A stretch of 57,543 nucleotides of DNA from positions 1 through 57,543 of the forward strand of contig JBMOHS010000004.1 of the NCBI GenBank assembly GCA_049317725.1. Reading direction: 5' to 3'. Positions within the stretch are counted from its first letter, which is position 1. Each line of letters begins with the position of its first letter. The translations under genes were made by a program, and so were the position numbers. The notes beneath the pieces are model-generated. The model made no database searches. It was not told where the DNA came from and saw nothing but the letters and a program-made list of their open reading frames with translations. Positions 38,913 to 47,714 of the stretch are shown in pieces. The stretch comes from CAIOZW01 sp049317725 (GTDB lineage Bacteria > Acidobacteriota > Blastocatellia > RBC074).

Positions 38913-40022
38913 TTGATACGACTGGCAGTCTCTGGAACGATGGCAGCGCTGCTGATCCTTGGGGGGAGTCGCTGGTTGGCCAAATCAGCGGCCTCCCCTG
39001 ACTCCGCCGAGGCAACTCAATCACAGAGTGGAGCACCAAGCGGGCAGCTCCGCGATCCGCGGGAGAAGCGCCTCGCCAACATTCGACAATTGACCTTCGA
39101 AGGGGAGAACGCTGAGGCCTACTTCTCCCCGGATGGCAAAAAACTGGTCTTCCAACGAACGAGTCAATCGGACGGCTGCGACCAGATCTTCACGATGAAC
39201 CTCGACGGGTCGGACGTCCGGCGGATCTCCAACGGTCAGGGGAAGACCACTTGTGCCTACTTCACCGCGGACAAGCGCTCGATCGTCTACGCGACAACCT
39301 CTCTCGACGATCCGAAATGTCCGCCCAAACCCGACTATTCACTTGGGTACGTCTGGTCCCTCTTTCCTGGCTTCGAGATCGTGAAGGCCAATCTTGACGG
39401 ATCTGGCCTGCAACGACTGACCAACAGTCCCCGGTATGACGCGGAAGCGACCATCAATGGCAAGGGAACGATCGTCTTCACCAGCCTGCGAAGCGGTGAC
39501 CTCGAGATCTACACTATGGATCGAAATGGCCGCCGTCTGCGCCAACTGACCAACGAATTGGGGTACGATGGCGGCCCCTTCTGGAGCCAAGACGGGTCCC
39601 TCATCGTCTATCGTGCCTACCACCCGGAGACGGAGAAGGAGAAGGCCGAATATACATCCCTTCTTGAAAAAGACTTGATCCGGCCAAGCAAGCTCGATAT
39701 CTACGTCATGAATCCGGACGGCTCGAACAAGCGCCGGGTGACCAAGAACGGCAAGGCCAATTTTGCCCCCTACCTCTTCCCCAACAACCGGCGGATCATC
39801 TTCTCCTCCAACTTGGACGACTCACGGGGGCGCGACTTTGACCTCTACGCAATCAATCTCGATGGGAGCGACCTTGAGCGGATTACCTTCAACCCAACTT
39901 TCGATGGATTCCCGATGTTCTCTCCCGACGGGAAACAGGTAGTCTTCTGCTCCAATCGGAACGCCGCCAAGAGCGGGGATACGAATGTCTTCATCGCCGA
40001 CTGGGTCGAAGACATTCGGTAA
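38913..40022 (+). CDS. TolB-like PD40 beta-propeller protein, exported
   Basis: A 369-residue protein with an N-terminal hydrophobic segment (LAVSGTMAALLILGGSRWL) as signal peptide or anchor. It carries repeated PD40/TolB-like propeller blades (YFSPDGKKLVFQ, YFTADKRSIVYA, WSQDGSLIVY, LFPNNRRIIFSS, FSPDGKQVVFCSN, each with IYTMDRNG-type turns). The start is TTG at 38913 with AGGAGG 10 nt upstream; ATG 38940 is the alternative. A strong terminator follows. Related proteins act as periplasmic propellers, but no function is assigned. Confidence 0.8.
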   Translation: MIRLAVSGTMAALLILGGSRWLAKSAASPDSAEATQSQSGAPSGQLRDPREKRLANIRQLTFEGENAEAYFSPDGKKLVFQRTSQSDGCDQIFTMNLDGSDVRRISNGQGKTTCAYFTADKRSIVYATTSLDDPKCPPKPDYSLGYVWSLFPGFEIVKANLDGSGLQRLTNSPRYDAEATINGKGTIVFTSLRSGDLEIYTMDRNGRRLRQLTNELGYDGGPFWSQDGSLIVYRAYHPETEKEKAEYTSLLEKDLIRPSKLDIYVMNPDGSNKRRVTKNGKANFAPYLFPNNRRIIFSSNLDDSRGRDFDLYAINLDGSDLERITFNPTFDGFPMFSPDGKQVVFCSNRNAAKSGDTNVFIADWVEDIR

Positions 40023-40049
40023 CCGCGATTCCCTGCTTCACAGTTGATC

Positions 40050-40086
40050 AAGCCGGCTGGAACCCTCTTCCAGCCGGCTTTTTCTT
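40050..40086 (+). terminator. Intrinsic terminator after the PD40 gene
   Basis: A perfect 13-bp stem (40050-40062 with 40068-40080, containing GCCGGCTGG) and a 5-nt CCCTC loop are followed by a T-rich tail, TTTCTT. It closes the plus-strand block; the minus-strand M16 gene ends 24 bp beyond. Confidence 0.92.
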
Positions 40087-40109
40087 AGGGTGTTGTCGAT
40101 CTCGTGGGA

Positions 40110-41522
40110 CTATCGGCTGCGGAAGAGATCGGGGTTGAACTGATTGGCCTCCCCCAAAGCGGCAAAATGGAAGTCCCGGAGGTAAGCGCGGGAGACACGC
40201 TGGATGTCTTCAGGAGTCACCTGAGCGGTCACCTCCATCCAGGTGAGCAGGCGACGCCAGCCGCCTCCCTGGAGTTCATACTCGGCAAGACGGGCCGCCT
40301 GGGCGTCGTTCGTCTCCAGCTTCTTATAGTACTGGGTGAGAAATCCTCCGATAATCGCCCGGAGCGGCTCGCTGGGAATGAGCTGACGCTGCAGAAAGTC
40401 GATCTGGTCGAACATGACGCGGAGAGTCTCGTTGGGACGCGGAGTCGTCACTGTGACATAGGCCGAGTTGGCGGCGTGGGAGAGAAGTGTCACGTCGGCC
40501 CCGTAGCTCAAATTGCGCTTGACCCGTACCTCTTGGAAGAAGAGTTGTTGGAGGATATTGATCGTCACCGAGAAGGCCGCGTAGTCCGGGTGGTTCAGTG
40601 GAGGTGCCGCAAAGGTGCCGTGAATGTAGTTGGTGGCAACAGACTTGTCAATCAACTGGAAACGAGGTGTACCGCTCCCCGTTTGGGAAGGGAGCGCAGT
40701 GCCCGGACGTGTCCCCAGTCGATTCAACCGGCCGAAGCTGGCCGTGACCTTGCGGCGCATCTCCTCGGCAGGCAAGCTCCCCACCGTTACGACGAGCAAT
40801 CGGTCCCCGTCAAGCAGCTTGGCGTGATGGGCTTTGAGGTCTGCGCCTGTCAGGCGAGAGAGGGAATCGATCGTCCCGACGGGGGCAGATCGGTAAGGGT
40901 GGCCCTGATAGAAGAGTTGTCCAGCAAGGAGGGCGACGGCGGACTCTGGACTATCCTGCTGTTGTCGGAGACCGCTGATGAGGCGATCCCGAACGAGAGA
41001 GATCTCCTTCTCCTCGAGGAGGGGAGAAAGAACCATCTCGGTGAGAATCTCCCACGAGCGATCAAAATTGGATCTGACGCAGCGCATCGCGAGGATGCTG
41101 AAATCGTAGCCCGATGCCGCCTCGACCACCGTCCCCATCCGGGAGAGTTCCCGATTGATCTGGCTCTTGGAGTAGCGACGCGTTCCTTGCGTCGCGACCT
41201 CGAGGAGCAGATTTTCCATCCCGGCGTTCTGTTCGGTCAGCAATCGTACTCCCCCACGAAAGTAGAGCTGAATGGCGACCACCTCATTGCCACGCACCTC
41301 GCGGTGGACCATCTTGACGCCGTTCGGCAGCACGTGCTCGCTGGTGTCGTCCGCCGAGGAAGCGGCCGAGGTTGTCTGCGGATCCGTGAGGAGTGGCCGC
41401 CCAGTTGCCTGCGCTGGAGCCACCAACGAGGCGAGACACCCGCTCAGGCAGAGGATGGAGATCAGCCGCATTACCCGCAACTGGACAGGAGGGGAGACCT
41501 TCAAAAAGTTCTTCAATTCCAT
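40110..41522 (-). CDS. M16 family peptidase-like protein lacking the catalytic motif
   Basis: An about 470-residue exported protein of the pitrilysin/insulinase-like M16 fold. The position of the zinc-binding HxxEH reads NAGMEN, so it is predicted non-catalytic. The C-terminal half keeps M16 features such as the VKRNLSYGADV segment. A signal region lies around MRLISILCLSGC, with LSGC fitting a lipobox if translation starts at ATG 41471. The ATG at 41522 (used) and TTG 41528 lack a strong ribosome binding site. It follows the active M16 gene by 41 bp, the usual layout of active/inactive M16 pairs that form heterodimers. Confidence 0.85.
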   Translation of the reverse strand: MELKNFLKVSPPVQLRVMRLISILCLSGCLASLVAPAQATGRPLLTDPQTTSAASSADDTSEHVLPNGVKMVHREVRGNEVVAIQLYFRGGVRLLTEQNAGMENLLLEVATQGTRRYSKSQINRELSRMGTVVEAASGYDFSILAMRCVRSNFDRSWEILTEMVLSPLLEEKEISLVRDRLISGLRQQQDSPESAVALLAGQLFYQGHPYRSAPVGTIDSLSRLTGADLKAHHAKLLDGDRLLVVTVGSLPAEEMRRKVTASFGRLNRLGTRPGTALPSQTGSGTPRFQLIDKSVATNYIHGTFAAPPLNHPDYAAFSVTINILQQLFFQEVRVKRNLSYGADVTLLSHAANSAYVTVTTPRPNETLRVMFDQIDFLQRQLIPSEPLRAIIGGFLTQYYKKLETNDAQAARLAEYELQGGGWRRLLTWMEVTAQVTPEDIQRVSRAYLRDFHFAALGEANQFNPDLFRSR

Positions 41523-41563
41523 ATTCAAGGGGGCTTCAGGTGCTTTCGTAAGGACGAAGTCGG

Positions 41564-43093
41564 TTAAGGGAGTGGGGCACCGGGGCGACTGCCCTTGCGC
41601 ATCTCCCTGCCCTTCTTCGCCGGCAGGTCAGGCTCACGGACGAGCAGATCCGCTTCCCGGAGCCCGATCCGTTGGTGGTCCGACTCGGAGAGGAGTACCG
41701 CGACCACTCTGGGCTTCTTCCAGAGATAAGTCTCGACATACCGTGCAATGTCGGCCCGGGTAACGCGACGCAGACGCTCGACATACGTCTCATAGTAATC
41801 GAGCCCGGTGCTGGCCCACCAGAAACTGACCGTATGGGCATACTCAGAAGGCTTCTCCCGATCGTAGATCTCATTGACATGGAGAAGGGTCTTGGCACTC
41901 TCCAACTCCTCCTCTGTAAAGTAGTCCGGGGTGGTAAAGAGCGAGATCTGGCGATTGATCGCAGTGATCGCCTCCTTGAGTCGATCCGGGTTCGTCTGTG
42001 CCATGAAGGCGATCGGCCCGACATTGCGCTGGGTATAGTAGCTGAGAGACGCCCCCGTCGTCAGCCCTGAATCGATCAGCTCCCGCGAAAATCGCGAGTT
42101 GGGCTGGCGCAGGATAAAGGAGAAGACGTCGGCGGCGTAGGTTGCCGCCGGATCGGTGTCGGTCGAGGGACCGTGATAGCCGAATTGAATCGTCGCCGCA
42201 TTGACGGGCTGGTGAACGATCGCCACCGCGTCCCGCTCCAAAGGGGGATGACGGGGAACCGGATCGTTCAGAAAAGGGTCTTCCCCCCGCGGCCAATCGC
42301 CGAAGATCTTCTCTGCCAAGCGAAAGATCTCCGCTGTCTCGACGTCCCCCGCGACCACTACGGCCGCATTGTTGGGGAGATAGTACTTCCGCTGGATCTG
42401 CCGCATCATCTCCGGGGTAGCCTTGGCGACCGTCTCCGGGGAGCCCCCAGCGTTCTTTCGCGAGGGATAGCGGTACCATAACCGCGAATCGACGGCTTGC
42501 ACCAGGTAGTAGAAAGGATTCGATCGGTGCTGGGCCAACTCATCCAGTACGACTTGAATCTCTTGTCGAAGTTCCTCCGCGTCAAAGACCGGATAGCGAA
42601 TGGCGTCCCGCATGTGCTCCATCGCTTCACGCGTCCCCGCCTTGATCGTCGTTGTATAGTAGTTGACGACCTCTTCCCGGGTCGTCGCATTGCTGAGCAT
42701 CCCGAGTTCGGCGAGGCGCTCCTCCTTCCCTGCTTCTCCCGACCGTTCATTCGATTTGAAGAACATGTGCTCGTAGAGATGCGAGAGGCCATTGTACTCG
42801 GGCGTCTCGGTGTAGGCTCCATTGCGGACCGCAATCTCGACCGTGACCAAGGGGACCGATCGGTTTTCGATGACGATCACCTCAAGTCCGTTGCCGAGGG
42901 TACGCTTTTCCCACTGTCGAACCTTGGCCGCCGGGCGAGCCTGTTGTGCCTCGAGCCTCTCCGGAACGAGCCACCCGGCTCCAACCAGAAGGACCAGCAT
43001 GACCCAAAACGCCGGGAGAGGTGGTCGCGAGAGCCCCGCTGCCGCCCCCCAACGATCTCCCTCGGCTCTCCGTTGACGGGTTCGTCTCATCAT
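41564..43093 (-). CDS. M16 family zinc metallopeptidase, catalytic
   Basis: A 509-residue exported zinc peptidase. A hydrophobic N-terminal segment (LPAFWVMLVLLVGAGWLV) acts as signal. HLYEH carries the inverted zinc motif HxxEH, with a downstream EE as third ligand region, followed by the second M16 domain (RQPNSRFSRELIDSGLT). ATG 43093 is preferred (AGG 7 nt upstream); ATG 43108 and an in-frame start at 43138 are possible. Paired with the inactive M16 gene downstream, it probably degrades peptides in the periplasm. Confidence 0.92.
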   Translation of the reverse strand: MMRRTRQRRAEGDRWGAAAGLSRPPLPAFWVMLVLLVGAGWLVPERLEAQQARPAAKVRQWEKRTLGNGLEVIVIENRSVPLVTVEIAVRNGAYTETPEYNGLSHLYEHMFFKSNERSGEAGKEERLAELGMLSNATTREEVVNYYTTTIKAGTREAMEHMRDAIRYPVFDAEELRQEIQVVLDELAQHRSNPFYYLVQAVDSRLWYRYPSRKNAGGSPETVAKATPEMMRQIQRKYYLPNNAAVVVAGDVETAEIFRLAEKIFGDWPRGEDPFLNDPVPRHPPLERDAVAIVHQPVNAATIQFGYHGPSTDTDPAATYAADVFSFILRQPNSRFSRELIDSGLTTGASLSYYTQRNVGPIAFMAQTNPDRLKEAITAINRQISLFTTPDYFTEEELESAKTLLHVNEIYDREKPSEYAHTVSFWWASTGLDYYETYVERLRRVTRADIARYVETYLWKKPRVVAVLLSESDHQRIGLREADLLVREPDLPAKKGREMRKGSRPGAPLP

Positions 43094-43195
43094 GTCTTCG
43101 CCTGCCATCCTCGTAATTGATGATTTGATCTGATTCAAGTTGATTGGATTGTCACGGGTCAGATCGACATCTCGGAGTCGATCGCTGTTCTTGAG

Positions 43196-43999
43196 CTACC
43201 GCCAGAAAGAGAACCACTGTCGTTTCGCACGCTTGCCGAGCAGAGCCGCCAGATCACATTCAAACTGATAGGGGATGACCCGGTCCGCAATCAGCGCCGC
43301 CGGGTTGGTCTCGACCAAGGCCCGGGCATACTCTTCCCCTCCCCAATCGGCCGCCACCTCCGCCGCTGTCGAGAGGATGGGTCGACGTCGATCTTGGTGA
43401 TGCGCGTCTGTCGCCAGAAAGTGGGCCGCTCCCGCCTCGACCATCCGACGGGCGGCCGTATACGGGGCCGGCCCAAAACTCTGCGTCAAACTGCCCGCAT
43501 CCAATTGAGCCAACGCCCCACGTCCAAGGAGATCATAGAGCAGCGTCGGCTTCTCTTGAATCTGGCGATTGCGCTCCGGATGAGCAATCACCGGAGTGAT
43601 TCCCGCGCTCAGAATCTGAAAGATGGTCCGGTCGAGGTTCGGGGGAACCGATTGGAAGGGGAACTCCAACAACATATAGGACGTACCATTCAGCCGGATG
43701 CGCCCCTGCGGCTCCGCCGCCTCCTGGAAAATTTCGTAGCTGTACCGCACCTCTGCACCGGGCAGAATCTGGAGGGTATCTCCGACGGCGACTTGCAGGT
43801 CAGTGATCTTCTGGAGAATGACTTCGTGTTCGTGGGAGGGGTGCACGCCATCGAAGAGGTGGGGCGTCGCAACGATCGCGACGATCCCGTCAGCCGCTGC
43901 TGCTCGGCACATCGCGATCGACTCATCGAGAGAGACCGCACCGTCATCCGTCTCCGGGAGAATATGGCAGTGTATGTCGACCATCCGGTCCAGTCTCAT
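43196..43999 (-). CDS. CpsB/CapC-type PHP-domain tyrosine-protein phosphatase
   Basis: A 267-residue metal-dependent phosphatase of the PHP fold. Metal and active-site motifs are DIHCHILPETDDG (about 8-20), ATPHLF, GAEVRY, AHPERN and ATDAHH. Family members dephosphorylate bacterial tyrosine kinases that control exopolysaccharide synthesis. ATG 43999 is chosen because GAGGGGGG lies 3 nt upstream; the frame is open to 44032. It lies apart from any capsule genes and no bacterial tyrosine kinase is in the window. Confidence 0.9.
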   Translation of the reverse strand: MRLDRMVDIHCHILPETDDGAVSLDESIAMCRAAAADGIVAIVATPHLFDGVHPSHEHEVILQKITDLQVAVGDTLQILPGAEVRYSYEIFQEAAEPQGRIRLNGTSYMLLEFPFQSVPPNLDRTIFQILSAGITPVIAHPERNRQIQEKPTLLYDLLGRGALAQLDAGSLTQSFGPAPYTAARRMVEAGAAHFLATDAHHQDRRRPILSTAAEVAADWGGEEYARALVETNPAALIADRVIPYQFECDLAALLGKRAKRQWFSFWR

Positions 44000-44592
44000 C
44001 CGCCCCCCTCTATCGACCAAAGTCCGTGGCAAGGTTACCGAACAGGCGCGCCTGACCTCACCATTTGAATATACCAGGATCGACCTCTCCGGTGCACCGT
44101 CTTGTTCACTCCCAGTTGGTTCTCACCGAGCGATCGACAGGGACTCAAGATGGGCCGTGGATCCTCGCTCACTTCGCTTGAAGGAATGTATTGTCACTAA
44201 TCCTCGTCCCAATCTCGTTCTCGTGCAGCTCCCTGCCTCGGTAAGATCATCCACCCGGGAGTCCCCGCCACCAAGCCCTCTCGCCGGTCTCTCCTTCCAA
44301 GCACGCCACTTCATTCCTCCCTGTCTCCTGACCATTTGAGAGGCCAGTTGAGAGAGAGAGATGCTCCTGCGCCCCACCAAAGCTCAGTTTTCGAGAATCG
44401 ATTGACGATACACGTGAAGAGTTTGTTATTATCGGCCATCCTCCCCCCCTATTCAAGCCTCCATTCTCCATCCCCTTCAAATGAAAGATGACTTGTTCCC
44501 CTCTCCAGACAGCGGAGCGTATCAAAAAGACCCACTCAAACGATATGCTCTTCTTGAATCCCCATTTTGACTCGCTTCCACACGACCTCGCG

Positions 44593-44621
44593 TTGCGAAA
44601 AGGCGCAGACTAGGGTATATT
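44593..44621 (+). promoter_or_regulatory. Candidate promoter of the radical SAM gene
   Basis: TTGCGA and TATATT are separated by 17 bp. If used, transcription from about 44628 gives a leader of nearly 600 nt before the ATG at 45221. Confidence 0.45.
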
Positions 44622-44920
44622 TTCGATCTTGTTTGGAAGACTTCAGTGACAAACGGTGATTCGAGACCAACTGGATCACCTCTCTCGCGATCGGGAGGGT
44701 TCGATCTGGCCTAAACGGATGCCTCGGCTCCGGGAATGTGTCTAATTGACACCTTTTTCAAGAAAATGGCTCAATTGGCTAATTCTGGCCCGAAATGTGC
44801 ATATCTTTCTCAGCTACAGGTAAAAATGAATGGGAGCATCTCTGGAATCTCGTGGGCGCCAAGGCAGTTCCAGGGATCACGCTCTACACAGAGAAAACAG
44901 GAGAAGGTGAGAGCAGGAGA

Positions 44921-44946
44921 GGTGGGTTCAAGAGGTGGGTTCAAGA
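44921..44946. repeat. Tandem duplication of a 13-bp unit
   Basis: GGTGGGTTCAAGA occurs twice in perfect tandem in the leader region of the radical SAM gene. The TTCAAGAGG part recurs near the ribosome binding site at about 45208. Confidence 0.8.
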
Positions 44947-45220
44947 GGAATCGTCTTGGCAGTCAAGGATTGCGGCGGCCCTTTCCCAGCTTGGCAGCCG
45001 GTCGATCCCCGGATTAACTGCCTCTTGAGGCTCGGATTGAGCCTCTGCAGTGCGCTTCAAAAAGAGGGGGAAAGAGCGAAGAGAAGACATCGTCCTGAGA
45101 GTGTCGTTTGTCGATCGAGCCGGATGACGGCCCGAACCAAGACCGCGCCAGATCGACCGAAACCATCAGTTTCATTGACCGGATCCATCGAGACCGGAAC
45201 CATACTTCAAGAGGAGATCC

Positions 45221-47260
45221 ATGCATAGACCGATCAAGTATGTCGAGAAGGGGTTGTCGGCGGCGGCTAGGGTGACGTTTGACGCCATTCAGTTCTTCAA
45301 CCAGTACAAGCCAAATCCATCCTTTACTCCGAAGTGGTCCGAGAAACCACTGCTCAAGTCGTGGCAGAAGACCAAGCCAACGCTGGGCTGGCCCCGGGTT
45401 ACCGACAGCCTCTGTCCAGCGTGTGTCAAAGAGGCACGCAAGCGGATCATTGAGGACGGAGAGAACCCATTCCAGGTGATCCAGGAGCGGCCGGGGGAGA
45501 TCAAGGCAACGATCATCGAGCGCAACAATGAGATCTGGATGATCAAGGACTGCCCCATTCACGGCCACTTCGAGGATATGATGGCCGTGGACGCGAAGTT
45601 CCTCGAGCACATTGAAGCGGTCTACCCCGGGCGCGATATCGACGCCCATAACGACTCCAAAGTCCACCGTCACGGATCCTCGACGATCAAACACGGACGT
45701 GGCTCGGTCCTGACGATCGACCTCACCAACCGTTGCAACATGATGTGCGATCCCTGCTTCATGGACGCGAACCAAGTTGGATTTGTCCACGAATTGAGCT
45801 GGGAGGACATCCAGGAGATCCTCGACAACGCCATTCAGGTCAAGCCACGTCGTCAGATGTCCGTGCAGTTCTCCGGGGGCGAGCCGACCCTTTCTCCCTA
45901 CTTCATCGACGCCGTCAAGTACGCGCGGAAGGTCGGTTACAATTCCGTCCAGGCGGCCACCAACGGCATCGAGTTCGCCAAGTCCAAAGAGTTCTGTCTG
46001 AAGGCAGCCGAGGCGGGACTCCGTTACGTCTACCTCCAGTTCGATGGGATCGGGAACGCCGCCAACAGCCATCGCCAAGTCGGGAACCTCTTTGATGTGA
46101 AATTGAAGGCGATCGACAATCTGCACGCTGCCGGCGTCGAGATCGTCCTGGTGACAACCCTCGTCAACACCGTCAACAACGACGAAGTCGGCCCAGTGAT
46201 CCGCTTCGCACTCGACAATCCGAAGAAGATCTCCTTCATCTCCTTCCAGCCCGTCTCCTTCACCGGGCGCGACGAGGACATCACGGATGATCGGCGCTTG
46301 CGGCAGCGGTATACGCTTTCGCACATGGCGCACGACGTCCGCAAGTCGATCGGCATCACCGATCCCCACCGGGACTGGTTCCCAATCTCGTTGATGAGCG
46401 CCTTTGCGGACTTTGCTGATCTGGTGCACGGACCGGAAGCCGATTGGGGGCAGATGAGCTGTGGATGCCATCCGAACTGCGGAGTCGGGACTGCCATCAT
46501 GATCGACAAGGAGACCAAGGAGATGGCTCCTGTTCCGGAGTTCATCAACATTCCGAATCTGGTCAAGGACATGCAGAAGATCACCGACGCGGCCCGTGGC
46601 AAGGTCTTCTCCAACGTCATGATCGGCTTGGCGCTCCTCAAGCACTACAACGCCTTCAAGGCACCCTCACAGTTCAAGCTCGCGGACCTGCTCAAGAAGT
46701 TCGACAAGACCTTTGGCCTCTCCGGAAAAGAGTATGGGAAGGTTTCGCCGGATCGGACGATCGATGATGTCATGAAGCGGCGCCAGGATCGTTGGAACTT
46801 CCTCTTCGTCGCGGGAATGTGGTTCCAGGACCTCTTCAACTACGATTTCCGCCGCACCGAGATGTGCATCATCCCCTACGGAACCCAGGAAGGGGAGATC
46901 AGCTTCTGTGCCTACAACACCGGGATTGGCTGGCGCAACATCATCGAAAACATGCACCAGAACGCCACGGTCGCCAAGTGGTATCAGGAGCACGGTCGCC
47001 ACGAGATCTTTGCCAATAACCATAGCGTGGCGCTTTCAGATGCGGCTCACCAACTGGCGGTCAACACGGTAGACGCATCGCGCGGTCGCGAGAAGAGCGT
47101 CCTTCCCCAGACGGCGAAGGAAGAGCAGCAGATGATGCGTAAGCTCTATATGCAGTCGGTCCTCAATCAGGCCAATGCCGCTCCCAAGCTGGTCCAACTG
47201 GGCGGCAAGAACGACAAGAAGAACGAGGGCACCGGCGCAGTCACGACTCGACAGAACTAG
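45221..47260 (+). CDS. Radical SAM protein resembling tetraether/membrane-spanning lipid synthases
   Basis: A 679-residue radical SAM enzyme. An N-terminal metal-binding module has CPAC (C65, C68) and CPIHGHFED (C111). The SAM [4Fe-4S] motif CNMMCDPC spans 172-179, FSGGEPT (217-223) binds SAM, and further cysteines lie at 414, 416, 420 (CGCHPNC), 549 and 563. The order CPxC, CPxHG-FED, CNxxCxxC, TGGEPT-like and C-HPNCGVGT resembles archaeal tetraether lipid synthase (Tes, MJ0619 type) and its bacterial homologues, which join lipid tails through radical chemistry. Acidobacteria make membrane-spanning iso-diabolic acid, so a role in that lipid is plausible. ATG 45221 follows GAGGAG. It stands alone, with a terminator at 47289. 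The assignment is by motif recall. Confidence 0.75.
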   Translation: MHRPIKYVEKGLSAAARVTFDAIQFFNQYKPNPSFTPKWSEKPLLKSWQKTKPTLGWPRVTDSLCPACVKEARKRIIEDGENPFQVIQERPGEIKATIIERNNEIWMIKDCPIHGHFEDMMAVDAKFLEHIEAVYPGRDIDAHNDSKVHRHGSSTIKHGRGSVLTIDLTNRCNMMCDPCFMDANQVGFVHELSWEDIQEILDNAIQVKPRRQMSVQFSGGEPTLSPYFIDAVKYARKVGYNSVQAATNGIEFAKSKEFCLKAAEAGLRYVYLQFDGIGNAANSHRQVGNLFDVKLKAIDNLHAAGVEIVLVTTLVNTVNNDEVGPVIRFALDNPKKISFISFQPVSFTGRDEDITDDRRLRQRYTLSHMAHDVRKSIGITDPHRDWFPISLMSAFADFADLVHGPEADWGQMSCGCHPNCGVGTAIMIDKETKEMAPVPEFINIPNLVKDMQKITDAARGKVFSNVMIGLALLKHYNAFKAPSQFKLADLLKKFDKTFGLSGKEYGKVSPDRTIDDVMKRRQDRWNFLFVAGMWFQDLFNYDFRRTEMCIIPYGTQEGEISFCAYNTGIGWRNIIENMHQNATVAKWYQEHGRHEIFANNHSVALSDAAHQLAVNTVDASRGREKSVLPQTAKEEQQMMRKLYMQSVLNQANAAPKLVQLGGKNDKKNEGTGAVTTRQN

Positions 47261-47288
47261 TTGCTGCCGCGTGAGGTGGTGTCATTTC

Positions 47289-47327
47289 AAGGTCTGGTGA
47301 ATTGTCGTTCACCAGACCTTTTCTTTT
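47289..47327 (+). terminator. Intrinsic terminator of the radical SAM gene
   Basis: A perfect 13-bp stem (47289-47301 with 47308-47320, containing GGTCTGGTG) and a 6-nt TTGTCG loop are followed by TTCTTTT, 29 bp after the stop codon. Confidence 0.95.
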
Positions 47328-47652
47328 GCGGGAGCTACGCGAAGAAGCCATCCTGAAACCTTGTTTGAGGGTAACAACTCACGGTGAGGAAGAGGTGATT
47401 GCATCTTGGAGGTACATAGATCGTAGAGAAGAAGACAGGCCCCCCTGAAGTTCATTGATACCGTGAGCTGTTACGTTTGAAGAGATATGACCCCAGGCCA
47501 AGTGCGGCAGGAATGTCGGGTGCGACGAAGGCGGTGTCGAAGTACTGTTCCAAGACATGGATCACAGTAGTGCAGGAGCGGTGCTGGAGGGGACAGAGAC
47601 CCGCCTCTTGTTCTACTTCATCTTCTTCGGACAAGACCGTTGAGACAAGAAC
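47328..47652. other. Intergenic stretch between convergent genes
   Basis: No supported gene. Short frames run on both strands (for example minus 47452-47630), but none has a credible start with a ribosome binding site or recognisable family. Confidence 0.5.
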
Positions 47653-47683
47653 GCCGCTGGAGAGAAGACTTCTCTCCAGCGGC
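47653..47683 (-). terminator. Hairpin downstream of the SdrD B-like gene
   Basis: A 31-nt near-perfect palindrome (GCCGCTGGAGAGAAG and its complement with a 1-nt centre) lies 31 bp past the stop of the minus-strand gene; on that strand it is followed by the moderately U-rich GTTCTTGTCTC. Confidence 0.65.
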
Positions 47684-47714
47684 GCCAAAGTTTCTACCCA
47701 AGATTCCGACGCGA

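Larger units (their letters stand above)
44000..45220 (+). other. 1.2-kb non-coding region upstream of the radical SAM gene
   Basis: No convincing CDS is seen; short open frames lack ribosome binding sites and family features. Possible promoters: TTGACG 44402-44407 with TATTAT 44427-44432 (19-bp spacer), and TTGCGA 44593-44598 with TATATT 44616-44621 (17 bp). A weak hairpin, GTGTC/GACAC (44738-44752), precedes CTTTTT. Two tandem 13-bp units, GGTGGGTTCAAGA, lie at 44921-44946. Confidence 0.5.

Noticed and set aside
44738..44758. Terminator hairpin GTGTC/GACAC with CTTTTT
   Set aside because: The stem is only 5 bp and AT-rich in the loop, with no upstream gene to terminate on the plus strand; kept only as a note within the intergenic entry.
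44736..45017. Possible 93-residue protein in the radical SAM leader
   Set aside because: No ribosome binding site, no family, and composition unlike neighbouring proteins; it overlaps a weak hairpin and a tandem duplication.
45014..46645. 543-codon minus-strand open frame opposite the radical SAM gene
   Set aside because: The radical SAM motifs, ribosome binding site and terminator are all on the plus strand; the antisense product is low-complexity.
47452..47640. Possible small minus-strand protein ending SYLFKRNSSRYQ
   Set aside because: The composition looks partly protein-like, but no start codon with a ribosome binding site was found and the frame runs on through the SdrD B-like gene.
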